A stretch of 64,000 bases of DNA from Janibacter sp. CX7. GTDB taxonomy: Bacteria; Actinomycetota; Actinomycetes; Actinomycetales; Dermatophilaceae. A program made the position numbers and the translations under genes. The DNA is taken from the NCBI RefSeq assembly GCF_024362365.1, contig NZ_CP101464.1, positions 744,001 to 808,000 of the forward strand, in the 5' to 3' direction. The notes under the pieces are model-generated. The model was not told where the DNA came from. It did not search any database and saw nothing but the letters and a program-made list of their open reading frames with translations. How positions within the stretch are numbered: the first letter of the stretch is position 1; every line of letters begins with the position of its first letter. Shown here piece by piece: positions 51,023-62,283 of the stretch.

Positions 51023-52845
51023 GCGGTTGAAACCTCGTGGTTGCCGCGCAGGCCCTCGGCTCGCATGTAAGCGACGGTGTCGCTCGCGGAGTCGGCTGCC
51101 AGCACATCGTGTGGAGTTAGGGCCGCGACGTCGACGTGGTTGACGAGTGGGTGGGCGGACTGCTGGATGTCCTCCCCGGGGGTGAAGAGCTCCTCCGAAA
51201 GCTTCTCGCCGGGCCGCAGACCGGTGTAGACGATCTCGATGTCGTCTCGTCCCGACAGGTCGATGAGGGTAGTGGCCACGTCGTTGATCTTGGCCGGTGT
51301 GCCCATGTCGAGAACCATCACCTGGCCATCGGCGCCGATCGCTGCTGCTTGAAGCACCAACTGGCAGGCCTCGGGGATGAGCATGAAATACCGCTCGACC
51401 TCGGGATGGGTCACAGTCACCGGGCCGCCCGCCTCGATCTGCGCTGTGAAAGCGGTGATCACGGAACCTCGCGAGCCCAGCACATTGCCGAAGCGGACGC
51501 TCACGTAGGTGTTGTCGTCGCGTGCGGCGAATTCGGACGTCAGCCTCTCCGTCAGGCGCTTGCTGTAGCCGAGGACACTGGTCGGATTGGCTGCCTTGTC
51601 CGTCGAGACGTTGACGAATGTCTCCACGCCGTGGTCGGAGGCCGCCTGCAGGACGTTGAGCGTGCCGAGCACGTTGGTCTTCCACGCCTCCATCGGATAG
51701 CGCTCCAGCAGCGGGAGGTGCTTCAGGGCGGCTGCGTGGAAGACCACTTGTGGCCGGTGCTCGCTGAAGATTTCCTGCAGTCGTCCTGGGTCGCGGATGT
51801 CAGCGAGGACGGTGTCGTCGCTGTCGAGCAGTCCGCGCCCGGACATGCTGATCTGGGTGGCGTGCAGGGCGGACTCGTCGCGGTCGAGCAGGAGTAACTT
51901 GCGTGGGCCGAACTTCGCGATCTGGCGGCACAGCTCGGACCCGATTGAACCGCCGGCGCCGGTGACGAGGACCACCTTGCCGTTGATCGACTCGGCGATG
52001 GCAGCGGAATCGAGTTCGATCGGGCGGCGCCCCAGGAGGTCGGCAAGATCCAGGGCGCGCAAGTCGCGGCCGGTCGGACGGCGGAAGAGTTCGCTCGTCT
52101 GGGGTAGGACGAGGACGTCGAGGCCTGCGTCGCGTGTGAGCTCCCGCACCTCGGCCAGGAGGGAAGAGTTCGCGGATGGAATGGCCACGGCCACAGTTGA
52201 CGCGTTGGTCTGGTCCGCCAGCGCGGCGATGTCGTGACGGGTGCCGCGCACGCGTACCCCGTCGATGCTCAAGCGTGCCTTGGCCGGATCGTCATCGACC
52301 AGCGCAACAGGTAAGAGGCCGGCTTTGGGGTCGCGGAGCATCGTGCGCACGAGCTGGCGGCCACCCTCGCCGGCACCGAGGACTATGACGCGACGGTCGT
52401 CATCTGTGGCACGGTGCCGAGCCCGCCGCGTACGTAGCACGGTACGTGCAGCCAACATGGCCATGGCAGCGACCAGTGCAGAGGTTAGAGGCACCGACCG
52501 CGGGACGAGCTGCGCCGGCAGCAACGCGTTCACAACCAGACCCAGCAGGCCGACGATCAATGCCGTCTTCGTCAGGTCGACGATCTCCTCGAAGGAACCG
52601 CGGGAGTGGCCCACTGCGTACGGGCCGGCTAGCCCGCCGAGCGCCAAGTAGGCGGCTGCGGAGAGCAAGGCAAACAGCAGGGTGCCGCTTGCCAGCGCCT
52701 CCGTGAAGCTGAAGTCGAATCGTAGAAAGACCGCAGCGACGGTAGCCCCGATCCAGAGCCCCCCGTCAATCCCCGCCCAGCGCCACCGTGTTGATGCAGA
52801 TGTCGCCCCAGCCTTGCCCACCCTTTGTGCCTCCCTCGCGCGCAT
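51019..52845 (-). CDS. Membrane nucleotide-sugar 4,6-dehydratase (PglF/CapD/WbpM family)
   Basis: This 608-aa protein has four N-terminal membrane helices (residues about 25-135), a CoA-binding-like Rossmann segment (VIVLGAGEGGRQLVRTML) and the catalytic SDR domain. That domain has LVTGAGGSIGSELCRQI, FHAAALKHLPLLE, NVSTDKAANPTSVLGYSKR and YFMLIPEACQLVLQA. It converts UDP-GlcNAc to the 4-keto-6-deoxy sugar, the first step of bacillosamine-type pathways. It heads the four-gene operon and is divergent from a tyrosine autokinase. Confidence 0.93.
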   Translation of the reverse strand: MRAREAQRVGKAGATSASTRWRWAGIDGGLWIGATVAAVFLRFDFSFTEALASGTLLFALLSAAAYLALGGLAGPYAVGHSRGSFEEIVDLTKTALIVGLLGLVVNALLPAQLVPRSVPLTSALVAAMAMLAARTVLRTRRARHRATDDDRRVIVLGAGEGGRQLVRTMLRDPKAGLLPVALVDDDPAKARLSIDGVRVRGTRHDIAALADQTNASTVAVAIPSANSSLLAEVRELTRDAGLDVLVLPQTSELFRRPTGRDLRALDLADLLGRRPIELDSAAIAESINGKVVLVTGAGGSIGSELCRQIAKFGPRKLLLLDRDESALHATQISMSGRGLLDSDDTVLADIRDPGRLQEIFSEHRPQVVFHAAALKHLPLLERYPMEAWKTNVLGTLNVLQAASDHGVETFVNVSTDKAANPTSVLGYSKRLTERLTSEFAARDDNTYVSVRFGNVLGSRGSVITAFTAQIEAGGPVTVTHPEVERYFMLIPEACQLVLQAAAIGADGQVMVLDMGTPAKINDVATTLIDLSGRDDIEIVYTGLRPGEKLSEELFTPGEDIQQSAHPLVNHVDVAALTPHDVLAADSASDTVAYMRAEGLRGNHEVSTA

Positions 52846-52967
52846 GCCAACCGTCGTTCGTTGGGGCGTTGCGGCCTCATCGTATAGGCGATCGGAGCCA
52901 CTTTCTGACCAGGTCTCAACGCGCCGATTGACCGGATGCGCGCAGACCGCCGCGATCGCCTCCGACC

Positions 52968-52973
52968 TATACT
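52968..52973 (+). promoter_or_regulatory. -10 element upstream of tyrosine autokinase 1
   Basis: TATACT lies in the divergent region. The inferred transcript start near 52980 gives a leader of about 48 nt with GAGGAG before the GTG start at 53028. Confidence 0.45.
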
Positions 52974-53027
52974 TGCCGACGGCCGACGCGCACGACTCGG
53001 GGGGCGCGACACCGACGAGGAGACCGC

Positions 53028-54506
53028 GTGACCCTGGAAGATCTCTGGAAGCTGACTCGCAGACAGTTCGTCGTCATTGGCGCTGCCGCGCTCGCCGGGC
53101 TGTTGCTGGCCTTCGTGTGGATGAGCCTGCAGCCCAAGGTCTACACCGCGACCGCCGCCGGCTACGTCACGGCTGGTGGCGGCTCGAGCATCGGCGAGTC
53201 CTATTCGTCGCAGACGCTGGCGCAGCAGAAGGCTCAGGCGTACGTCACCCTCTTCACCAACCGGCGCGTGACCGAAGCAGTCATCAAGGACCTCGGTCTC
53301 GACGCCACGCCACAGGCTCTGGCAGGGCGAATCACAGCCACCGTGCCCGACGAGGGGGTCTCGATCAGCGTGACTGCTTCCGGGCCCTCACCACAGGAGG
53401 CGAAGTCGATCGCCGACTCTGTCGTCACCGCCGCAGCGGCGGAAGCCAAGCGGATTGAGGAGTCCGGGCCGACGAGGCGGGTGGTGCAGGCGGACGGCAG
53501 CACCCGCACGGTCAAGTCGCAGGCTCAGGTGCTCATCGAGCCCAATGAATCAGCGATCCTGCCCACGGCCCCTTCGTCGCCGGATCCCACCCGCGTCCTG
53601 CCGCTTGGCCTCGTGTTTGGCCTGCTCGTGGGCTACGGCATCGCTGCGGTCCGGCACTACAACGACACCAAGCTGCGACACGTCGATGATGTCGAGGAGA
53701 CAGTAGGCGCGGGCGTGCTCGGGGTGCTGCCCATGAGCAAGGACCTGGGGTCGGAACGCGGGGAGGCGCGCCGGTCCAAGGCCTTCCACGAGCGAGAGGC
53801 GCTGCGCAAACTGCGCACCAACCTGCGCTTCGTCGACGTCGACAACCAGCCGCGCTCGATCGTCGTCACCAGCGCCAACCAGGGCGAGGGCAAGTCGACC
53901 GTGGCCGGCAACCTCGCCACCGTCCTGGCCGAGTCGGGGGAGCGGGTCGTGCTCGTCGATGCCGACCTGCGACGCTCGGCGGTGGCTCGCGCCTTCGACC
54001 TCGATGGGTCGGTGGGGCTCACCGAGGTGCTCGCCGGCACGATCACATTGCCCGACGCACTCCAGGACACTGACGTGCCCGGTCTGCAGATCCTCGCGGC
54101 AGGCGCGACCCCGCCCAACCCGTCGGAGCTGCTCGGGTCGCACCGGATGGAGCAGCTCATCGAGGAGCTCGCCCACGGACACTTCGTCATCCTCGATGCG
54201 CCGCCGCTGCTGCCGGTCACCGATGCGGTCCTGCTCACCCGCAGCGCGGACGGCGCAGTGCTCGTCGTCGCCGCTGGTAGGACGCACAAGGAGGCGCTCG
54301 ATCGGGCGGCCGCGTCACTAAGGGGCGTGGATGCCAAGGTGCTCGGTGCTGTGCTCAACCAGGCATCGACGAAGAAGGTCGACCGGATCCGCTACGGCGA
54401 CGTCGAGTACGGCAACGTCACGTCCTACGAGAAGGAGTACACCGCCGAGGCCGACGGTGCCATGTCGCGTCGCGACGTCAAGGCCGCCCGCCGCGGTCGG
54501 TCCTGA
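53028..54506 (+). CDS. Polysaccharide co-polymerase/tyrosine autokinase (Wzc-like) 1
   Basis: This 492-aa BY-kinase has an N-terminal Wzz domain with two flanking helices (VVIGAAALAGLLLAFVWMSL and VLPLGLVFGLLVGYGIAAV). A cytoplasmic kinase follows, with Walker A SANQGEGKSTVAGNLA, A' VVLVDADLRR and Walker B HFVILDAPPLLPVTDA. A short Tyr-containing tail closes it (IRYGDVEYGNVTSYEKEY). It controls chain length and export. The GTG start has GAGGAG. A paralogue converges on it 25 bp downstream. Confidence 0.92.
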   Translation: MTLEDLWKLTRRQFVVIGAAALAGLLLAFVWMSLQPKVYTATAAGYVTAGGGSSIGESYSSQTLAQQKAQAYVTLFTNRRVTEAVIKDLGLDATPQALAGRITATVPDEGVSISVTASGPSPQEAKSIADSVVTAAAAEAKRIEESGPTRRVVQADGSTRTVKSQAQVLIEPNESAILPTAPSSPDPTRVLPLGLVFGLLVGYGIAAVRHYNDTKLRHVDDVEETVGAGVLGVLPMSKDLGSERGEARRSKAFHEREALRKLRTNLRFVDVDNQPRSIVVTSANQGEGKSTVAGNLATVLAESGERVVLVDADLRRSAVARAFDLDGSVGLTEVLAGTITLPDALQDTDVPGLQILAAGATPPNPSELLGSHRMEQLIEELAHGHFVILDAPPLLPVTDAVLLTRSADGAVLVVAAGRTHKEALDRAAASLRGVDAKVLGAVLNQASTKKVDRIRYGDVEYGNVTSYEKEYTAEADGAMSRRDVKAARRGRS

Positions 54507-54531
54507 ACGGACGCTTGACTGAGGCTGGAGG

Positions 54532-55956
54532 TCAGCGCTGGGCGCTCCTTCCGGGCAGGCCCAGCTGACGCTTGGCCCGACGTTCCGAGCGAGGGGCAGT
54601 TTCAGGGTCGTAATAGCCGTAGTAGCTGGCACCGTAGCCGCCGGCCGACTTGTGCCCGACACGGTTGAGAACGAGCCCGAGGAGGGTGTTGTCGACACCG
54701 CCCAGTGCTTCGAGGGTCGCTTTGAGCTGCTCCTTGCGGACGATCGTCGTCCCGACGAGAACCATGACGCCGTCGACCTTGGTGCTCAGCACTACTGCAT
54801 CCGTCACAGGAAGCACGGGTGGGGTGTCGATGAGGACGTAGTCGAAGCGTGCCGAAAGGTGGGTGAGCACGCGACTCATGGCGTCGGAGGCGAGCAGCTC
54901 GCTCGGGTTGGGCGGGATGGCTCCCGCGCCGATGACTTCCAGACGGTCCTGGCCATAGGGCTGGAGCACGTCGTTGATGTCGGCACGCTCGATAAGCACG
55001 TCGGTCAGACCTGCGGCGCCCTCGAGACCGAGGTACTCGAGCAGTCGAGGTCGGCGCAGGTCGCCCTCGATGAGACAGACCGTCGAGCCGGACTGGGCGA
55101 GGGTCAGCGCGAGGTTGGCGATGGTCGTCGACTTGCCCTCGCCCGGGATGGAGGAGGTGAGCAGGATGGTCCGCGGGTGGTTGGCCGCGTCGACGAACAT
55201 GAGGTTGGTGCGCACTGCGCGGAAGGCTTCGGACCGCGGCGACGACGGGTCCGACTCGACGATGAGCGGCTCCTTGCCCGCGCGCGGATCGAAGTGCACG
55301 GCGCCGATGACCGGCTCCTCGGTGATCTCCTCGACGTCTTCGTCGGTGCGGACCGTCGTGTCGAGGAGGTGACGTAGCGCGGCCAGGCCCAGTCCGAGCA
55401 GTAGGCCGAGCACTACCCCGAGCGCGAGGTTGCGAGCGGGTACCGGGCTGGTCGGGGTTTCGCCCGTAGAGGCGGGCTCGACGAGCGAGACCTTGATCGG
55501 AGAGGTGCGATTGGACCCCTCGGGTCGCTCGACCTCGGAGACGACCTGGGGGAAGGTCTCGCCGATCGCCGTGGCGATCTCCTGCGCGTGCGCGGGGTCG
55601 GTGTCGGTGACGGCGACTTCGAGGATGACCGTCTCGGGCGGTGTGGTGACCGCCAGCTGCTGCGCCAGGTCCGACGTCGTCGTGTCGTCCCCGAGCTCGT
55701 CGACGACCGGGTTGAGCGCCCTCGGAGTCTTGAGCAGCTGGGCGTACGACTTCACCCGCTGCTGGGTGAAGGTGCTGCCCTGACTCAGCTGGGTGGTGTC
55801 GGCACCTGACACCGATACGAAGAACTGTGTCGAGGAGGTGTACTTCTTCGTCTGGAGCGCGGTGACGACCGCGGCGAGCCCGACGACGACCAAGGTGGTG
55901 ACGACGATGGTGATCCACCGCTTGCGGACGATCCTCAGGTAGTCCTGCAGCTCCAC
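54532..55956 (-). CDS. Polysaccharide co-polymerase/tyrosine autokinase (Wzc-like) 2
   Basis: This 474-aa protein has the same layout as the preceding kinase. It shows VELQDYLRIVRKRWITIVV as the first helix region, LALGVVLGLLLGLGLAALRH as the second, Walker A SSIPGEGKSTTIANLA, A' VCLIEGDLRRPRL and DYVLIDTPPVLPVTDA. The Tyr cluster YGASYYGYYDPE is near the C-terminus, a better autophosphorylation tail than in paralogue 1. GTG 55956 is preferred because the frame above it is not conserved-looking. The downstream phosphatase would reverse its phosphorylation. Confidence 0.92.
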   Translation of the reverse strand: MELQDYLRIVRKRWITIVVTTLVVVGLAAVVTALQTKKYTSSTQFFVSVSGADTTQLSQGSTFTQQRVKSYAQLLKTPRALNPVVDELGDDTTTSDLAQQLAVTTPPETVILEVAVTDTDPAHAQEIATAIGETFPQVVSEVERPEGSNRTSPIKVSLVEPASTGETPTSPVPARNLALGVVLGLLLGLGLAALRHLLDTTVRTDEDVEEITEEPVIGAVHFDPRAGKEPLIVESDPSSPRSEAFRAVRTNLMFVDAANHPRTILLTSSIPGEGKSTTIANLALTLAQSGSTVCLIEGDLRRPRLLEYLGLEGAAGLTDVLIERADINDVLQPYGQDRLEVIGAGAIPPNPSELLASDAMSRVLTHLSARFDYVLIDTPPVLPVTDAVVLSTKVDGVMVLVGTTIVRKEQLKATLEALGGVDNTLLGLVLNRVGHKSAGGYGASYYGYYDPETAPRSERRAKRQLGLPGRSAQR

Positions 55957-56039
55957 GCTCTTGGTGCCTCTCTCGGGTCGCAAATGATGACAGCAACCGC
56001 GAGTCTGGCACAGGGGCAAGCATCCGGCAGGATTGCCCC

Positions 56040-56627
56040 ATGAGCGTGCGCATCATGACCGTCTGCACCGGCAACATCTGCCGATCGCCCTATGCCCAGC
56101 TGGCGCTGGGACATGCCCTCGAGGGCGTGCGTCCGGGCGCCTTCGAGGTGGTGAGTGCGGGGACCCAGGCGCTCATCGGCAACCCGGTCGAGCCGGGGAG
56201 CGCCTCGATCCTTGACGCGAAGGACATCACCCACGACCACTTCGCTGCGCGGCAGATCAGCGAGCGCATGCTCGACGACATCGACATCGTCCTGCCGCTC
56301 GAGGTGAGCCACCGCAAGATCGTGCTCTCCTACTCCCCGCGCCACCTCAAGCGGGCCTACACGGTCAAGGAGCTGGCCCGCCTCCTCGACTCCGCCGACG
56401 AGCGGGAACCGTGGACCGAGCGTCTCGCAGGGCTGGCCACGCCTGAGGAGAGGTGGGCGGCGCTCCCTTCGCACCTGGCGCGGGAGCGGGGACTGAGCAG
56501 GGTCCCCGAAGGCGCCGACGACATCGACGACCCCTACCGGCAGCCGCAGGAGGTCTTCGACCGGATGGCCGCCGAGGTCGACGCGGCCGTGGAGCGGGTC
56601 GTGGCCTTCGAGCGGCAGTTCGATTAG
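56040..56627 (+). CDS. Low-molecular-weight protein-tyrosine phosphatase (Wzb-like)
   Basis: This 195-aa phosphatase carries the P-loop VCTGNICRSPYAQLAL (C-x5-R) at residues about 8-15 and the general-acid Asp in DDIDDPYRQP near residue 165. It probably dephosphorylates the adjacent tyrosine autokinases. An insertion of about 40 residues relative to typical LMW-PTPs lies in the middle (PRHLKRAYTVKELARLLD). It is divergent from kinase 2. Confidence 0.92.
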   Translation: MSVRIMTVCTGNICRSPYAQLALGHALEGVRPGAFEVVSAGTQALIGNPVEPGSASILDAKDITHDHFAARQISERMLDDIDIVLPLEVSHRKIVLSYSPRHLKRAYTVKELARLLDSADEREPWTERLAGLATPEERWAALPSHLARERGLSRVPEGADDIDDPYRQPQEVFDRMAAEVDAAVERVVAFERQFD

Positions 56628-56646
56628 GGAGGGGTGGGGGTCGGGC

Positions 56647-56691
56647 CCTTCGAGACGTTCGGCCGCGGGCGGCCTCACTCCTCAGGGGCCG
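56647..56691. repeat. Family A palindromic repeat between phosphatase and Wzy-like genes
   Basis: CCCTTCGAGACGTTCGGCC...CTCACTCCTCAGGGGCC is a slightly expanded copy of the 5498 element. It lies where the N-terminus of the following membrane protein would be expected. Confidence 0.7.
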
Positions 56692-56775
56692 GGGGCGAAA
56701 GGTGGGGCGGTTGTCGCCTTCCTGCTGGCCATCGGGCCGCCGGCGTCGAATGTCGGGCCGGGGCCGCTGGGGTAC

Positions 56776-57933
56776 GTGTGGGTGCTGCTCGTGCTGACCG
56801 GTGCGCTGTGGTGGTTCGGCGCAGCCGGGCACGGGCGCAGGGGAGTCTCGCGCGGTGAGGTGTGGGCCGGTGGCGCGCTGCTCGGCTGGCTCTGGCTCTG
56901 CCTGCTGCGGTCCGGGGAGCGCTGGGACACGGCTCTGGCTGCCACGGCTCTGACGACACTCGCGCTGCTCACCGCGTGGGCGTGGGCCCGCGCGGTCAAA
57001 CCCGAGGAGAGACCGCAGGCCCTCGTCCTCGTGCTCGGGGCGGCGGCCGTCGGGACGGCGCTCGCGGCGTGGATCGTCCCACTCGTCCTCCACCAGGGCG
57101 TCGGGTGGCGGCCGGGCCTGCCGATCGGTGGTGCGTCCAACAACGCGGTCGGCCTGACCCTCGTGCTCGCGGGCGTGATCACCGGTCGACGGATGTGGCC
57201 CGAGCGGCGCTGGTTGTGGTGGTGTCTCGCCGCCGTGACGGCACTGCTCGTCGTGCAGAGCCTCTCGCGCGCGGGGTGGGCGCTGGCGCTCGTCGTCGCG
57301 GTCGTGGCGATCGTGCGACATCGCCACTGGAACCTGCGATGGGGCGGCCCGGCCGTCCTGCTCGTCGTCGCGGTCGGGCTGGGTGAGCTGACCCGTCGGC
57401 GGGGGCTCAGCCTCTTCGTCGACGAGGCGCGCTGGCACAACATCACCACCGGCCTCGATGCATGGTCCGGCTCGACGAGCGCGGTGCTCTTCGGGCTCGG
57501 GCCCATGCGGATGTGGCCGTGGCTGGAGCTCGAGCGAGGGCGGCCCGGGGAGCAGTTCGACGGACCGCTGCAGTACGACGGGCCGTGGGGTGCCGTGCTC
57601 TACCACGCGCACTCGACCTATCTGGAGCTGCTCGTCGAGTACGGGATGGTGGGGCTCGCCCTGCTGGTGGTCGTGCTCGGGCTGGTCGTGCGGCGGTGCG
57701 TCCGGGAGATCCGGCGAGGTGGGGAGCTCGAGCTCGTCGCCGTGGCTGTGCTGCTCGCGCTGCCCGCGATGCTGGTCGAGACGTATCTGGTGCGGGGGTT
57801 TCCTTCGGCGCTGCTCTTCTGGTGTGCGGTGCTGGTGGTGGGGCCCTTCGAGACGCTTGCTGCGCAAGCTCCTCAGGGACCGGGGTTGGTTTCGAGGCTC
57901 CTTCGTCGCCCCTCAACCCCCGATGACACGTAG
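56776..57933 (+). CDS. O-antigen ligase/polymerase-like membrane protein
   Basis: This protein of at least 385 aa has about ten helices and the Wzy/WaaL-type loop: SRAGWALALVVAVVAIV, FVDEARWHNITTGLDAWSGSTSAVLFGLGP (split around residues 215-245) and YHAHSTYLELLVEYGMVGLALL. GTG 56776 is the first conventional start. The in-frame sequence upstream to about 56695 also looks coding (a helix AVVAFLLAIGPPASNVGPG) but has no start codon before the family A repeat, so the 5' end may be altered by the repeat. Two repeats (57844, 57888) form its C-terminal codons. Confidence 0.75.
   Translation: MWVLLVLTGALWWFGAAGHGRRGVSRGEVWAGGALLGWLWLCLLRSGERWDTALAATALTTLALLTAWAWARAVKPEERPQALVLVLGAAAVGTALAAWIVPLVLHQGVGWRPGLPIGGASNNAVGLTLVLAGVITGRRMWPERRWLWWCLAAVTALLVVQSLSRAGWALALVVAVVAIVRHRHWNLRWGGPAVLLVVAVGLGELTRRRGLSLFVDEARWHNITTGLDAWSGSTSAVLFGLGPMRMWPWLELERGRPGEQFDGPLQYDGPWGAVLYHAHSTYLELLVEYGMVGLALLVVVLGLVVRRCVREIRRGGELELVAVAVLLALPAMLVETYLVRGFPSALLFWCAVLVVGPFETLAAQAPQGPGLVSRLLRRPSTPDDT
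57844..57881. repeat. Family A repeat inside 3' end of Wzy-like gene
   Basis: CCCTTCGAGACGCTTGCTG...AGCTCCTCAGGGACC has centre CTTGCTGCGCAAG and is read in frame as PFETLAAQAPQG. Confidence 0.8.
57888..57918. repeat. Family B repeat inside 3' end of Wzy-like gene
   Basis: GGTTTCGAGGCTCCTTCG...CCCCTCAACC is the reverse-complement counterpart of the 34148 element. It is read in frame just before the stop codon. Confidence 0.75.
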
Positions 57934-57936
57934 GTT
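57931..57936 (+). promoter_or_regulatory. -10 element of leaderless SGNH hydrolase promoter
   Basis: TAGGTT overlaps the previous gene's TAG stop and lies 6 bp (TTAGCC) before the ATG at 57943. Confidence 0.5.
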
Positions 57937-57942
57937 TTAGCC

Positions 57943-58719
57943 ATGTCGAAAGCGTGGAGCTCACCGGTCGTGGTCGGAGCGGCGCTGCTCGCGCTCGTGC
58001 TGGCGGTCGGGGGCGCGTGGGCCTGGGTCTTCGCCGAGCAGGGCACGGCGCCGGCCCGGGCGACGGCGGCAGCCCCCCCTTCGTCATCGTCCTCGTCCAC
58101 GAGCTCGCCGTCGGTCGCCGAGCCGACCTGGACCATCGACCAGGCGCGTGATGCCCTCGCCGGCGACGGGTCGCGGGTGCTCGTGCTCGGCGACTCGACC
58201 GGCAACGGCAGTGAGGACTGGGTGAGCCAGTGGGGGCAGCAGGCCCAGATGCCCGTCGCGCTCTGGGACACGGCGGGCGAGGCGGGCTACGTCGACGAGA
58301 CCGAGGAGACGCGGATCTGGTCGGGCGCCATGAACAGGGGCACTGCCGACTACCCGCTCGACCACGACGCGATTTGGCCCGCGCAGGACCCGGACCTCGT
58401 GCTGCTCAACTACGGCCACTACGAGGAGTCGGGCGACGCCGCAGCGGAGGGGCTCGAGGAGCTCAGCGAGCAGGTTGCCGACCGCTACCCCGAGGCACCG
58501 GTCGTCGTCGTCCTGCAGAACCCGCAGGCCGACGACGCCAACGAGCCGACCCGCACCGCCATTGCCGACTGGGCGGAGGGCGCGGGGCTGCCGACGATCG
58601 ACGTCGCGGCGGCCTTCGAGGACACGGACTCGACCGAGGAGCTGCTCGACGGTGAGATCAACCCGTCGCTGGCGGGCTCGCAGCTGTGGGCGGAGACGGT
58701 GGCGGAGGCGCTGGGGTAG
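57943..58719 (+). CDS. Membrane-anchored SGNH/GDSL-type hydrolase
   Basis: This 258-aa protein has an N-terminal signal-anchor (SPVVVGAALLALVLAVGGAWAW), a Ser/Pro/Ala-rich linker and an SGNH-like domain with block I VLVLGDSTGNGSEDW. Block III resembles DLVLLNYGHYEE, with the usual GxN-type Asn as LLNYG. Block V is weak (NPSLAGSQLW, with no clear His). It may deacylate the surface glycan, but the missing His makes activity uncertain. Confidence 0.7.
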   Translation: MSKAWSSPVVVGAALLALVLAVGGAWAWVFAEQGTAPARATAAAPPSSSSSSTSSPSVAEPTWTIDQARDALAGDGSRVLVLGDSTGNGSEDWVSQWGQQAQMPVALWDTAGEAGYVDETEETRIWSGAMNRGTADYPLDHDAIWPAQDPDLVLLNYGHYEESGDAAAEGLEELSEQVADRYPEAPVVVVLQNPQADDANEPTRTAIADWAEGAGLPTIDVAAAFEDTDSTEELLDGEINPSLAGSQLWAETVAEALG

Positions 58720-58905
58720 CCCTTCGTAACGCTTGCAGCCCTTCGAGACGCTTGCAGCCCTTCGAGACGCTTGCAGCCCTTCGAGACGCTTGCAGAGCAA
58801 GCTCCTCAGGGACCGCAAGCTCCTCAGGGACCGCAAGCTCCTCAGGGACCGCAAGCTCCTCAGGGACCGCAAGCTCCTCAGGGACCGCAAGCTCCTCAGG
58901 GACCG
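58720..58905. repeat. Expanded half-repeat array (4 x 19 bp, then 6 x 18 bp)
   Basis: Four tandem 19-bp units CCCTTCGAGACGCTTGCAG (the first with GTAACG) fill 58720-58795. A three-base junction AGC follows. Then come six tandem 18-bp units AAGCTCCTCAGGGACCGC (58799-58905, last one short by one base). The two unit types are the left and right halves of the family A palindrome. The last unit supplies the stop codon of rmlA. Confidence 0.95.
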
Positions 58906-59759
58906 AGGAGGTCGAGGAGGTACTGGCCGTAGCCGCTCTTGACGAGGGGCTCGGCGCGCTGGCGGAGGCCGTCGTCGTCGAGGTAACCCATACGCCAAGC
59001 GACCTCTTCAGGGGCGCCGATCTTGGTGTCCTGCCGACTCTCGAGGGTGCGGACGAAGTTGCTCGCGTCGTTGAGCGAGTCGAAGGTGCCCGTGTCCAGC
59101 CACGCCGTGCCGCGGGGGAGGATTTCGACCTGCAGCTTGCCCTCGTCGAGGTAACTACGGTTGAGGTCCGTGATCTCGAGCTCACCTCGCCCCGACGGGC
59201 GGACCTTCTTCGCGCGCTCGACGACACTGTCGTCGTAGAAGTAGAGGCCCGGGACGGCGTAGCGGCTCTTCGGAGTCTCCGGCTTTTCTTCGAGCGACAG
59301 GACTCGACCGTTGCCATCGAACTCGACGATCCCGTAGGCCCTGGGGTCTGCCACCTGATAGCCGAAGACCGCGGCGCCGTCGATGGCTTCGAATCGTCGC
59401 AGCTGGGTGCCCAGACTGGGACCGTAGAAGATGTTGTCTCCGAGGACGAGGGCCGCGGGGCCTCCGGCGAGGTGCTCCTCGCCGATGAGGAAGGCCTGCG
59501 CCAGCCCGTCGGGGCTCGGCTGCTGCGCGAAGGTGATGGAGATCCCGAACTGGGAGCCGTCGCCCAGAAGGGCCTCGAACTGGCGGGCGTCGTGCGGGGT
59601 GGTGATCACCAGGATGTCTCGGATCCCGGCCAGCATGAGCGTGCTCAGCGGGTAGTAGATCATCGGCTTGTCATAGACCGGGACGAGCTGCTTCGAGATG
59701 CCCAAGGTGATCGGGTGCAGCCGGGATCCAGTCCCCCCGGCGAGAATGATGCCTCGCAT
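58896..59759 (-). CDS. rmlA: Glucose-1-phosphate thymidylyltransferase
   Basis: This 287-aa nucleotidyltransferase opens with [26 protein letters not shown] signature residues. It has [29 protein letters not shown] (D-N metal/nucleotide motif) and a VEKPE-like SLEEKPE. It makes dTDP-glucose. ATG 59759 is fixed by the family N-terminus and by TAGGCT 7 bp upstream. The frame up to 59801 would cross the divergent promoter. The C-terminal codon triplets for LLGP and the stop derive from the repeat array. Confidence 0.95.
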   Translation of the reverse strand: MRGIILAGGTGSRLHPITLGISKQLVPVYDKPMIYYPLSTLMLAGIRDILVITTPHDARQFEALLGDGSQFGISITFAQQPSPDGLAQAFLIGEEHLAGGPAALVLGDNIFYGPSLGTQLRRFEAIDGAAVFGYQVADPRAYGIVEFDGNGRVLSLEEKPETPKSRYAVPGLYFYDDSVVERAKKVRPSGRGELEITDLNRSYLDEGKLQVEILPRGTAWLDTGTFDSLNDASNFVRTLESRQDTKIGAPEEVAWRMGYLDDDGLRQRAEPLVKSGYGQYLLDLLGP

Positions 59760-59766
59760 GCGAGCG

Positions 59767-59772
59767 AGCCTA
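59767..59772 (-). promoter_or_regulatory. -10 element of leaderless rmlA promoter
   Basis: TAGGCT on the minus strand is 7 bp before the rmlA ATG. It is paired with the divergent rmlC-D promoter within a 35-bp intergenic space. Confidence 0.5.
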
Positions 59773-59782
59773 GGGGACTGGT

Positions 59783-59788
59783 TAACCT
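59783..59788 (+). promoter_or_regulatory. -10 element of leaderless rmlC-D promoter
   Basis: TAACCT is 6 bp (GTGCGC) before ATG 59795, which favours that ATG over the in-frame GTG at 59789. Confidence 0.5.
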
Positions 59789-59794
59789 GTGCGC

Positions 59795-62247
<2,453 letters not shown>

Positions 62248-62283
62248 TTCCCCTTCGCCCTCGGTTTTTGGGACCATGCCGGG

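Noticed and set aside
58720..58905. Possible CRISPR array
   Set aside because: The units are directly tandem with no spacers, and they are the two halves of an interspersed palindrome seen elsewhere in the window.
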